Part shown: one piece after another, positions 54,147-64,000 of the stretch | Layout: the number at the start of each line of letters is the position of its first letter | Numbering within the stretch: position 1 is the stretch's first letter | Origin: Pieris napi | Taxonomy: Eukaryota; Arthropoda; Insecta; Lepidoptera; Pieridae | Reading direction: 5' to 3' | DNA length: 64,000 nucleotides | NCBI RefSeq assembly: GCF_905475465.1 | Contig: NC_062240.1 | Coordinates: 4,045,001-4,109,000, forward strand | The notes under the pieces: model-generated | The model's database searches: none | What the model was told of the DNA's origin: nothing | The model's input: the letters and a program-made list of their open reading frames with translations, nothing else | Position numbers and translations under genes: made by a program

Positions 54147-55337
54147 TATACAGGGTGGCCAAAAAGTCGTGGATCAAACGCAAATAGGGGATAGATGAGG
54201 TCATCAGCGGCAAAAAATTGTTCTACGGGAGGTCTCTAAGGTCAACCCCTGCAGAGTTATGATTTATTTTGGTATTTATATGAAAATTGACTTTTTTTTA
54301 CCAATTCTTCTTAAAATTCGAAAATATCTACATCCTGTATCTTTCTCATAATATCCACTAGATTGGTACTGATGAGTTCTTGCGTTAGACATACTATTTA
54401 TAGTTGTTTATTGAGTGTATTCAAGATAATATTAAGTGATAGGATTTAACATTTTTTCAAATTATAAATTTTTCTTTACTTTGGACCCCACTGTGAAAAA
54501 AAAATACTCTACCGAAAAGTGTCCCTGTACTAGAAGTTTTGGCGCATTTAATAGGGATTCTGAAAAGGTATTACACGTGGCCATGAGTCGCTCTAATATC
54601 TTTCTAGGAAGAATTACAAACAACGATTGTGACATAATAATTGTATTAAAACAATTATTTGTCAATGGTTGTTTGTAGGAAACAAAATATTTTACAATAA
54701 AATATGCTCAAAATTCCTGACTCTGACCATAATACTTAATCTGCACCGTCTAATCAAATTCCTACGTAACCCTCCAGCCATCTGTCCAATTTTTTGAATC
54801 TAGTCCGATTCACACAGTACTGGTCACAGGTAGGTAAATAATCTATCATAAGTCCGAATCGTTGTTGTTTTTTCGTCCTAGAAAGATATTAGAGCGACTC
54901 ATGGCCATGTGTAATACCTTTTTAGAATCCATATTAAATGCGCCAAAACTTGTAATATAGGGTCACTTTTCGGTAGAGTAATTTTTTTTCATAGTGGGGT
55001 CCGAAATAAACAAAAAGTTTTGATTTGAAAAAATTTTATATCGTATAACTTAATATTATCATCAATACACTCACTAAACAACTATAAATAGTATGTCTAA
55101 CGCAAGAACTCATCAGTACCAATCTAGTGGATATTATGAAAAAGATACAGGATGTAGATTTTTTCGAATTTTAATAAGAATTGGTAAAAAAAGTCAATTT
55201 TCATATAAAAACCAAAATAAATCATAACTCTGCAGGGGTTGACCTTAGAGACCTCCCGTAGAACAATTTTTTGCCGCTGATGACCTCATCTATCCCCTAT
55301 TTGCGTTTGATCCACGACTTTTTGGCCACCCTGTATA
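54147..55337. repeat. 1.19-kb fold-back element, arms ~480 bp
   Basis: Left end TATACAGGGTGGCCAAAAAG; right end CTTTTTGGCCACCCTGTATA. The arms (about 54147-54634 and 54857-55337) pair over nearly their whole length with few mismatches, e.g. 'GGGATAGATGAGGTCATCAG' with its inverse and 'GAGTCGCTCTAATATCTTTC' with its inverse, around a ~220-bp unique spacer. The open frame at 54436-54678 runs across the left arm and spacer and has no motif. The ends coincide with TA/TATA, compatible with a TA-targeting DNA transposon. Confidence 0.9.
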
Positions 55338-55362
55338 CATAATGTAACATAAATCTTGCCAA

Positions 55363-55600
55363 ATAAGCTATCAGCAGTTTTGCGACCTTAGATCGTTCGT
55401 TCGAATCACAGCTGTAAATCAGTGGAATTTTATTCTACGTGCGAAATTAACACTTGCTACAGTGGAAGCAAAGAGGAGGAGGCCAGCATGTCCTAAAAAA
55501 AAAAAAACATGTCAAAAGGATAAAGATGAATGATCAAAGAAAAAAATTCAATCTGAGGCTAAGAACTGTATAGCATTGTAGCGCTTCTGTATTATTATTA
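55363..55600 (+). mobile_element. Decayed tRNA-derived SINE (SINE-1-related)
   Basis: 'CGACCTTAGATCGTTCGTTC' and 'CGAATCACAGCTGTAAATC' stand for the head; 'GTGCGAAATTAACACTTGCT', 'CAATCTGAGGCTAAGAACTG' and 'CATTGTAGCGCTTCTG' follow in SINE-1 order. Confidence 0.6.
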
Positions 55601-55999
55601 TTCAAAAAGTTTAAGACACTTATTTTTTAAATGTCGGGCCAACAGTAACCAACAATATAATTCTTAAAATCGTTCAGTCTGATCACCTATAGATTAAATT
55701 GGAGATCATAAGAGATATTTAATAAGGCAAATTGGCTCATTTCTGCGTCTGATTAATATAATTTTTAAGTCAGAATCTGCATTTAAATCCGGTTTACACA
55801 TAATGCTTTAATCAACCCACAGATGCGTTAAACATGCAAAACAATTTATACATACATGTTCATTTTGTGTTGGAAAATCTAAGGTAAACGTCGGAAATAT
55901 TCTGAATAGCCCATAATATCATTGCTTCAAATAAGATGTGACATATCAATATGACGGGTGTATATGAAAAGGAAACGTTATGTTCAAAGAAAACTAGCT
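55601..55999. other. Intergenic, nothing recognised
   Basis: No signal found. Confidence 0.4.
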
Positions 56000-56200
56000 A
56001 TTTCTTTTTACACGCTTTATATTAGCTTCACCTATATGTATGTATGTATGTAATGTATGTATGTATGTATGTATGTGTGTATGTATGTATGTATGTAACC
56101 GACTCCTTCGGACTCGATTTTGACCCACTTTAAACGGACAGATTTTATTCAAATTTTGCGCACCTGTCAAAGACCGATGACAGTGCAATAATCCGAAAAA
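56000..56200 (-). repeat. Segment with (GTAT)n linked to element P1 (copy 2)
   Basis: Inverse of 22885-23050: 'CGCTTTATATTAGCTTCACC', about 14 GTAT units (56037-56097), 'CGACTCCTTCGGACTCGATT' and 'TTTTGCGCACCTGTCAAAG'. The microsatellite is twice as long as in the other copy. Confidence 0.8.
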
Positions 56201-56215
56201 AAAATAAAAAAATTA

Positions 56216-56468
56216 AAAAATAAATAATAGTTTAAAAAAACTAAAAAACACGCTTTTAAAGCACATCAAACTAAAAAGTTAAAAATAATTCCTAATTTAG
56301 GCTGAAAATGGTAATGAACAAAAAATACTGGTATCATTGTAAAAAGCGTGGGGCGCTCTGTGCCATATTTTTCGTCTATAGAGCAACCCACGCTTTTTCA
56401 CAATAATACCAGTATTTTTTTTGATGTGCTTTAAAAGCGTGTTTTTTTAGTTTTTTTAAACTATTATT
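56216..56468. repeat. Palindromic element P1 (copy 2)
   Basis: Same outer arms ('AATAATAGTTTAAAAAAACT') and inner hairpin ('ATACTGGTATCATTGTAAAA') as 22611-22872. The palindrome has the same orientation in both copies, while the linked microsatellite segment is on the opposite side. Confidence 0.85.
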
Positions 56469-57419
56469 TATTTATATTACTATTAACACATACTTACAGG
56501 TAAAAAATTTAGTTTCTTGCAAAAAATATCTTTGGATTGAATTAGATTTGAATCTTTTGAGAAAAATATCATTGCTCAATCAATTAATTTACATTCTCTT
56601 AATAACTTTTTGATAGAACGTGTTGATTAAAAACGACATTTCTTTTTCACTTTCTACAAAACTATGCAATACTTAGAATGCAACAAAAATAAACAGTTCC
56701 GAAATTAAACCAGAAACACCTCTTAAAGAAATCCACAGATTTTTTCAAATTAGTGCCATCATCTTCACTTTAATACACTCGAGAATTCCTTTTAAAGCTA
56801 ATTTGGTGCGAAAATTCCGCTAAAAATCCTGCTCAATTACCAACAGTCCGAACGTTTGATATAATTTTAATTAAACTACGGAAGGAGGAAAAGAGAAAAG
56901 TCGACATGGACCGGATAATAAAGTAAGAATAGTTTATCCAGATACTTGCGAATGTTTTCAGCCGGAAATTCTTTACGTGAAACGTTATTGTGATAACGTT
57001 GGTTTGTCGAGTTTTTTCTTTAATTTGTCTTAAACTTCAAATAAAGTTTAGAAAAGTAATGCAGTTTTATGAAGCGAAACTATATTTCCGTATACGGTTG
57101 AACAATACTTACAGGACTTACTTTAAGATATTATTTGTATTTTTTAGTAGATAGATTTACGCAGCCGTACCGGACGGACGTTAGTCATTAGCTTGCTTCG
57201 TCTTGTAATTTTGTTATTATTGGTTGAACGTTAGTGGTAGTCGAAATTAAAATCCACTTTGAGTTTCAATTCTAGAGTACGGCGGTGGGTCAGATCGAGC
57301 CATATAATATTATATATTATTATATAAAAATGTGGTTGGGGTACCTACTTCTTCTTCAAACTTAAGAGCCGGGCTCTTGTCAGTGGATTACTCGCCACTC
57401 AGTGTGGTTCTGCATCAGT
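56469..57419. other. Intergenic, nothing recognised
   Basis: AT-rich. No convincing coding or repeat signal. Confidence 0.4.
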
Positions 57420-57600
57420 CAACCTGGAGAAAAAAAAAACCATAGAAAACCGGAGATGGAAGATTATTGGACACCTGGTGCGACACGACAACTTCTTTAA
57501 GACCATCTCGGAGGGGAAGATAGAAGGCAGGAGAGGATGAGGAAGACCGAGAATAGCTGACATAGACCAGATTAAGGAAAAAGCTGAGGTCGTGACATAC
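57420..57600 (+). pseudogene. LINE reverse-transcriptase C-terminal fragment (different family)
   Basis: Plus-strand codons read 'NRRWKIIGHLVRHDNFFKTI', 'SEGKIEGRRG', a TGA stop, then 'GRPRIADIDQIKEKAE'. W-x-G-H-x-x-R-x-D...EGK.EG.RG.GRP is a standard C-terminal signature of LINE ORF2 proteins. The in-frame stop lies where an Arg codon is usual. Confidence 0.8.
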
Positions 57601-57679
57601 GTACCTACTAATTGTCTTAAATATCGAACGTTATACGACATAAGATATTTACAGTAGATATGGTTGATACTAAAAAAAA

Positions 57680-57965
57680 AAAACATTTAATCACATAGGT
57701 AACATAATGTACACTTATGACTTGTCAGTAAAGAAATACATATTAATGCTTCTAATTTTACATTTACTGCCAGTTCTCAAATCAAGGGCGTAGAACGGGA
57801 GAGAAGAACTGGCAATAAACTCTCCGCCACTCTTTTTAATCGCCATTGTTTTGTTTTACAAAATGTTTGTAAGGAGCTGCAACCATTACACCATGTTCCA
57901 TGTGACATTTTAAGTAATTAATAATAATAACATAAATTAAAAACAAAGATTTGTCCTCTATCAGC
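57680..57965 (-). mobile_element. LINE 3'-end repeat, family D (copy 4), longest
   Basis: Antisense. Contains 'GTAACATAATGTACACTTAT', 'ATCAAGGGCGTAGAACGGGA' and 'GGAGCTGCAACCATTACACC'. It extends upstream of the family-D core into 'AACAAAGATTTGTCCTCTAT', which in the 13.6-kb copy is interrupted by the 365-bp element. Confidence 0.8.
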
Positions 57966-58836
57966 AGAAGGCATGGTGAAATAGGAGCACGCACTTACAT
58001 TCTCGTGGGAACAACACGCAAACACATAGTCGAAATAACCAACATCACCGCATACACGAATTCAAGTACGACCAGTCACCACAAGCAGCACCCGTTCACG
58101 AGCATGACGCATGGCCAGCCATCGGCCCCTCGCCATATTTTAGGGAGAGAGACAACCCGACGCATGAACGCCGCCACAAGCAATGACATTTAAGCGAGCA
58201 TGACGATCCTTGAAATGTGAACTTGGCTACATATTTGATACCACATGGATCACGGTTTGTTCCCACTTTACATTAAAACAGTTACAACTACACTCATCTC
58301 AACAGAGTTTCAATGATATAAAGTAGATACATATGAGTATAGTAAGTATACATGTTTTCAAACTTCGTGAAATCTTGAAGGCAGTGAAATATTAAATTTC
58401 AAGAGGAAATTAGCATACGTCATAAAATGTTGAAGTTTCACAATAAAGTACAATTCAAAACTTCGTTTTAGTGTCTGTAATAAGACCAATATGCAATGGT
58501 TGGCAACTGAGACTCGTGTACAAGTTTTTAATAGTTTAAACATTTCAACTTTGGCATTTCTGATCTTGTGCAATTTATTTGTTTTTACGATAATGAACGT
58601 GTAATACGTGTTGCTTTAAATATGACCTTCTGTTATTGGATTTTTCGACGAATTCCTACCCGAGTCTTCTCGGAAGAAATATTTTAAAAGCCAGAAGTAT
58701 CTAAATTTTTGAATGTTTTTAAGAGGCTTTGACTTTGATTGCTCTTAATTGATGAGCATATAAAAGCACATGTCTCCGTCTGTCTCACAAAAAAATAATA
58801 CAAAATTAATTGCCTCTTCAACATTTCTATATAATA
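57966..58836. other. Unclassified, G/C-richer start
   Basis: 57970-58200 is G/C-richer, rich in CACC/CACG and open in one frame for ~80 codons (Thr/His/Ser-rich), but has no known domain; it may be LINE-derived as it adjoins family D. The rest is unrecognised. Confidence 0.35.
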
Positions 58837-59248
58837 CTAGCTGCCCCCGCGAACTTCCTTTCTCCTTAATGTGATTTTATTTAGTCTATCTTTTTAGTAC
58901 ATACCAATATGGCACATTTTGCTATGCTACCCCAGAGAATGTTTAGTTTACCGGAATGAATTTTTAGGTTTTTCAGTGAATTTTTCTCTATATTAACCTC
59001 GGAGTTCAAGTCATAATTAATTAACAAATAAAAAATAGGGGTTGATCGTAGAATGGTGAAAATTAAAGGTTGTATGCTATATCATAAAAAAATAAAAACA
59101 AAATATTCTATTTGAAAAATAAAAAGTTTGGGGTGGACCGGACCACCCTTAACATTTAGGGGTTTGAAAGATAGATAGTAGCCGATTCTCAGACTTACTG
59201 AATATGCATAAGAATCGGTCGATCTGCACGAGAATTTTATATATAAGA
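58837..59248 (-). mobile_element. Helitron-like element with a hybrid 3' end
   Basis: Antisense. The left (3') part starts CTAGCTGCCCCCGCGAACTT and is unlike H1, while the right half ('ATAGGGGTTGATCGTAGAAT', 'AACATTTAGGGGTTTG', 'AATATGCATAAGAATCGGTC') is H1. This may be a chimera of two families. Confidence 0.6.
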
Positions 59249-59481
59249 TATTATGAGTAGGATTATCTGCATTATCGATGCAGTTCTTTAAATTCCTTAT
59301 AGTATATTATTTTATTTCTTTAGCCTGAAAGAGATCGCTAAAATCGTACAGCTGGATATTGGCTTCTTCGTCATTCAAGTTACATTACACCATAGTGATA
59401 TACCTTAGTTTTAGATATATGTATTATGTAATTACCATAGTGTTCAATGAATAGGAGACATTTTTACCTTAATAAAAATAA

Positions 59482-59758
59482 ATCAGTGGTGCTACAACCT
59501 CTTTAGGTCCTGGGCCTTAGATGTCTGAATATGTTTCATGATCATTTTTCAATCTAATAGGCAAGTAGGTGATCAGCCTCCAGTGCCTGACACACGCCGT
59601 CGACTTTTTGCGTCGGCTTCCTCACGATGGTTTCCTTCCGTTCTAGCGAATGTTAAATGCGCACATAGAAAGAAAGTCCATCGGTGCACTGCCGGTGATC
59701 AAACCTACGACCTCAGGGATGAGAGTCGCACGCTGAAGCCACTAGGCCAACACTGCTC
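59482..59758 (-). mobile_element. SINE-1, near full length
   Basis: Antisense from 'AATCAGTGGTGCTACAACC' to 'GCCACTAGGCCAACACTGC'. All central blocks are present, with a mutated B box ('GGTGATCAAACC' antisense). Confidence 0.9.
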
Positions 59759-61683
59759 ATTATTATTATTACCTTAATAAAAGATGATCTTGATTGAATC
59801 GTAAAACAAGCTGGGAACAATGATATGACAATATTATATACTCCATGCTGCGACTTTATAACTTGTAAATGAACGTTATAATGAGTCATAACTTCTGATG
59901 TCTTATATACTATATTAATTCTGTAAAGAAGTTTGCAATGTTGTTATTCCATATTTATAACCTATACTCCGATCTTCTCCCTTCTCCCTTCTCTTTAGAT
60001 GACAAGTCCATAATAAAATGAATTAATGGATGAAACAAATAGATAGTTGACTCTGTTACTTTGTTAGATATGAGAATCCTCTCGTGACCGTAGACCTTAA
60101 TCATTAGCTAATTAGGTAATAAGGTAATTAGGTAATTAGGCAAGTGGGCGCTTGCCTAAAAAGAAAAATACACAATGAAACATATTATGTAGTAATGATT
60201 TTCTATAAAAGGCCGCCCCGTAAGCGATTATCGCAGTTCCGTAAGCTAGTTAGACCTCCTGTCTTATAAAAGAATGTCAAACTTGTTGACAATACTGAAT
60301 TAAGACACAGCGATAAATGTGTGTGCGTATTGATGCCTTTATAAATTGCTACAAGTGGCGGCTGTTTAATTTCATTTTTTAAACTTAATTAGAATAGTGA
60401 CTGAAAATAGGTTTTTAAATAAAGAACTACACCTACAATACAGTTTGAAAACACAAAGGATTCAATAAGATTCCCACATGTAAAATTTCATGAAATTTCA
60501 CATCATTAAATTTGTATCGGTAGACATCCCTATTGCAAGCAATTATACATTTAGAGAATGCGTTGTTTAAGTTAAAGAATACTGCACACAATACTTATAC
60601 AGTGTAAGTACGAGGACATACAAAACTTAGAAAATCTCGTGAAAATCTTGTGAATCGCGTCGCATTCAACCCGCGACTCACATAAAAACATTCTTATTTC
60701 TTCCCTTATCATGACTGGTAGTGGTACAAGGTCATAAGATAAAGCGAAAGTGTACATCATTCAAACGTTTCGTTTTATTAAACCTCAAAACAATGTTAAA
60801 TGATAACTGTAGTTTAAAAATAAAATTAGTGTATGTTAATTTTGCGTATTACTTTCAATGACAAATGACATTAGTGAAGTCATTTGTCATTGAAAATAGT
60901 AATGATAATAAACTTCGAAAAAATATCTAAGTTTCAGCGGGTATTAATTATTATAAAAAAAATATTGAACATGAATATTAAATTATGTTTCGGTTAAACA
61001 ATATCAAATTACAATTTTGAAATTAAAATCCCTGTTTGTATGTCTGCGGTGATAGTGTCACGTCACTGTGAAGAAAGGTTTGAAAACAACAAATAGCTAT
61101 TTATTTATACGAAAGATAGTTATTATATATAGATAGATCTTAGTATTACAAAAACGCTAGTTCTTATAAACAAATCTTGTCACGTAAATCGTAATCAACG
61201 GCGCGATAAATCCCGCCTTATGTGATAGTGTAACGGATTTCGACGCGGCTACGCGCTAAAATTCTTATTTATGTCCAGAAACTGCTACAACGGCCTGTCG
61301 GAATTACGTATACAGATAAAACGTGCCGTGAAAATGTTCATTTGCTTAAAAGGTTTCGTCTTTTTAACGTCTTATTATAATTTAGCATCGTTATATTCCT
61401 ACAGTAGAATTAAGTTTTTGTATCTTTTGAAAATTAAAAAATAAATGATCGAAGTATAAGACTTGTTAATTTACAAGCTAATACGAACTTTAAATGTTTT
61501 TGTGTTGATGCTTTTATGCTAAAAACAGACAGCACTAAGTATTTGTACTTAATATATATATTAATACGTAAGTCGTATATTATTAAATAATTAGTAACGT
61601 AAACCAAATGTAAACAATCATCGCAAACTTGAAGCCAAAATAAGCCCGTTAGTTTGTCCCACACTCATAATATGTGTGACTAA
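59759..61683. other. Intergenic, small hairpin and short tandem repeat
   Basis: A short run of 'GGTAATTA' units lies at 60110-60140. Open frames at 60572-60760 and 61434-61664 (minus) have no recognised domain. Confidence 0.4.
60855..60898. repeat. Hairpin, 17-bp stem
   Basis: 'TTTCAATGACAAATGAC' and its exact inverse 'GTCATTTGTCATTGAAA' are separated by ~10 bases. Confidence 0.8.
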
Positions 61684-61902
61684 CTAGTGGACCCGACAGA
61701 CGTTGTCCTGCATGATATTTCAAGCGATTAGTAAAGCAAAGTATGAATGTACCGACTGCAGCCACCAGCCGGGCTGATTTGTGAATCTAAACCATTCCCA
61801 GATCCCCTTGAACACACACAAAAAATTTCATCAAAATCGGTCCAGTCGTTTGAGAGAAGTTCAGTGACATACACACTCACAGAAGAATTATATATATAAA
61901 GA
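61684..61902 (-). mobile_element. Helitron-like element, family H3 (copy 2)
   Basis: Antisense of the 26006 copy: CTAGTGGACCCGACAGACGT with stem GACAGACGTTGTC at the left, and 'GAATTATATATATAAAGA' at the right. Confidence 0.75.
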
Positions 61903-63910
61903 TAACATTCTTCTTTCTGCTAATTTCCAAAAAGGTCGAATACACTTGTACTGAAGTGTCACTTAGATATAAGAACCCTTAAATAAGCCAAGTTAGTTTT
62001 TTGTTTGCGTCGCAACCCCACTACCACTAATTTCGTGGTAGTTACAAGATCATATTTTAAACGATAGCTAGGTAGACGATAGCTTCAAACAAAGTGTTTC
62101 ATTTACCATATATTTGAACATATCTACAACAACCGTCGCCGAACTTAACTCGGGTTATAAGAATAAAATATTTATTACCTAATCGAGATTTATCCATTAA
62201 ATATTAGCAATGCTTAAGAAGAACAGTTGAAAATGTTACATTTCTAGAAGTAATAACTCAAATATTTACCTACGGAGGCCTGTCAAAACTCGATATCAGC
62301 AAATAGAATTGAAAAACCTAAACCGAGAAGCAATAATTTGATTAGTGTCACGTAGTAAAGTTAGTAGGTTTGGCGTCGACGTTGAGAAATAGCCGGTATT
62401 GGTAAGTTTAAAACGGTTTTCCAAGTGTGAGACGAATCAAAGTTTTGCCGCGCGTTTGTTGCTTTGTTCAGTAAAATGCTGTTTGTGATTTATTCGCCTT
62501 CATGGCTTTAATTTTGTTTTGCAAAAAGATTTTGTTGGTGTACTCGCGTGTAAATCGCGTGCGCTGGTATGTAACATACCTGATTGTACATTTTATTATG
62601 ATATATACAAAATAGATAACAAAGGATATAAGGTAAAAATGTTTAGCTTAGCAATATACACATAGCACTGTTAGCGCTGTTGTCATGCGTTCTGTTATAA
62701 GCTGTGGACCAATGGACTTTTATTTAAGTTTGGCTTGCCATATAACTAAATTTCAACGGCACGTATCAGGCATAGAAGACCTATTTGCTTTTTTTTAAAA
62801 AATATCACGAAACGTATACAGAATTCTGATTATAATTTACCTATAGAATGATAGAGCCACTGGTTTTTTTAGTACCTACGTACGTCGTATATTTTGGATG
62901 TTAGACTTGCTGGTCGACGGAGATTTGCGTCACCGTAAGAGCAAGTACGCAAGCTTACATTCTAAAAAGAACTATTTATTTGTTAAGCACTAAGAAAGTG
63001 TATACGGTAAACAACGCTTTAATCAATTTTTATATAGGTTTCATTGTTACTCTTAATTTCTAAAGGTACCATAATTCTCTCACGTCACGCGCACGCCTTG
63101 TTCCCCGCGGTGAAAATTAATAGATATCTCATATGAGAGAAAATATTCTGTACTAGCATTGGTTACATATACTCGAGTGTTTATAAGGTTATATTTATCT
63201 TATTTCCACGTGAAATCCGAAGTAAAAACAATGTTCCGATTATTTTATACTCTTTTCTCTGACAAAATTGCGCACTTAAGGTAAGTATACATTTTATTAC
63301 TTTTTTGAGTCTATGTAAACAATTTTTCAATTGTTAAGTTAATTTAAATGTTTTTAAAATCTCATAAGAACGTTATTGGCAATGGAACTCGGATAGCGTT
63401 TATTGAATTCAATTTGTTTTTTTTACAAATAACAAAAACTCTTGAACAGCCCTTGAAGTAGGAGAAGAAATTTTGTTTTTTATTGTGTATAATAAGCATT
63501 GGTGGTAGCTTGCAATCATACTGAAATACCATTTGAAAGTGCAGCTTCATCGAACGCCTACAGGTACATCTTATTATTACAGTTGTATAATATATAACGG
63601 TCGCCAAACTGTAATTTTCTTTGCGGCGCACAATTCAACATATTTCATGTAAAAATCATACACTGGAAATTCCTGTGAGACCTAAAAGAAACCTTATCGG
63701 CCATTAGTACTAAAATAATAAATGACATAAATTTATTAAATTATCCAGCTGTTTAATTACAACCTTTGTAACAAAAAACACGGTCCATTTCGAATCGGAA
63801 CCAATGGCGATCGATCAATTACGATTTAATTCCCGGGAGTTGCGAAATTAAGAGACGTAATTAATAATTTTATGCTCGAGTCACTAATATTACCATGTCG
63901 TATAATAAAG
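61903..63910. other. Intergenic, with a decayed SINE-1 near 62700-62880
   Basis: 'GTGGACCAATGGACTTTTAT', 'ATCACGAAACGTATACAGAA' and 'AGAGCCACTGGTT' near 62700-62880 recall SINE-1. Short frames elsewhere, for example 63362-63631 minus, show no domain. Confidence 0.4.
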
Positions 63911-64000
63911 TATAGAACTGTAGCCAAGTGGTTAAGCGTGGATGTCTTAACCCAGAGGTTGTGTACGAATATCGGCTTAGCTTCAATGTATTGCTTAAAT
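63911..64000 (+). mobile_element. tRNA-like head of a SINE, cut by the window end
   Basis: 'TGTAGCCAAGTGGTTAAGCG' has an A-box-like TRGCNNAGTGG pattern. The expected B box is decayed ('GTACGAATATCGG'), so a SINE head is more likely than a tRNA gene. Confidence 0.4.

Noticed and set aside
54436..54678. 80-codon open frame and its antisense counterpart
   Set aside because: It spans the left arm and spacer of a long inverted repeat and contains no domain; openness on both strands is expected there.

Overview
This is a eukaryotic, AT-rich (roughly two thirds A+T by eye) and very repeat-rich genomic window. It is most likely from a butterfly or moth. Supporting signs are abundant tRNA-derived SINEs, 5'-truncated LINE ends, Helitron-like elements ending in a hairpin plus CTAG, and long introns with consensus GT..AG sites. 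No bacterial-style operons, CRISPR arrays or genuine tRNA/rRNA genes are visible. All family assignments are from reading translations and motifs; no database search was possible.

Three multi-exon protein-coding loci can be assembled. (1) 6539-18102, plus strand: 15 exons with fully compatible phases encode about 649 residues resembling an SLC6 sodium/chloride-dependent transporter. The order of TM2-TM12, the second extracellular loop and the C-tail fit SLC6, but the Na+-site motif of TM1 is absent. (2) 37249-37993, minus strand: three consecutive exons of a Myb/SANT-like DNA-binding protein gene. It lies inside a ~2 kb element (36512-38499) whose two ends are the same as those of a 365-bp MITE-like element at 13608-13972. 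A paralogous empty site for the short copy sits near 57939. (3) 49114-53055, plus strand: a three-exon gene for a secreted ~114-residue peptide with two six-cysteine modules, of the U-scoloptoxin(19)-like type common in arthropods.

Between the genes the window is a mosaic of mobile DNA. A LINE 3'-end family (family A) has ten copies. A tRNA-derived SINE family (SINE-1) has about twelve recognisable copies plus decayed ones. A second tRNA-derived SINE (SINE-3) has two copies and another LINE 3'-end family (family D) has four. Helitron-like elements of several sequence families occur at about fifteen places. A 5'-truncated Jockey/CR1-type reverse transcriptase gene lies at 33759-34637. There are also a decayed Tc1/mariner transposase, a THAP-domain remnant and other LINE C-terminal fragments.

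Structural oddities include a 1.19-kb fold-back with ~480-bp arms (54147-55337), one fold-back inserted in the arm of another (53154-53650), two dispersed pairs of large palindromic elements (22.6/56.2 kb and 31.7/51.5 kb), a three-copy ~258-bp tandem array (821-1609) and an 18-bp minisatellite inside the peptide gene's first intron. The stretches described as empty showed nothing I could recognise.
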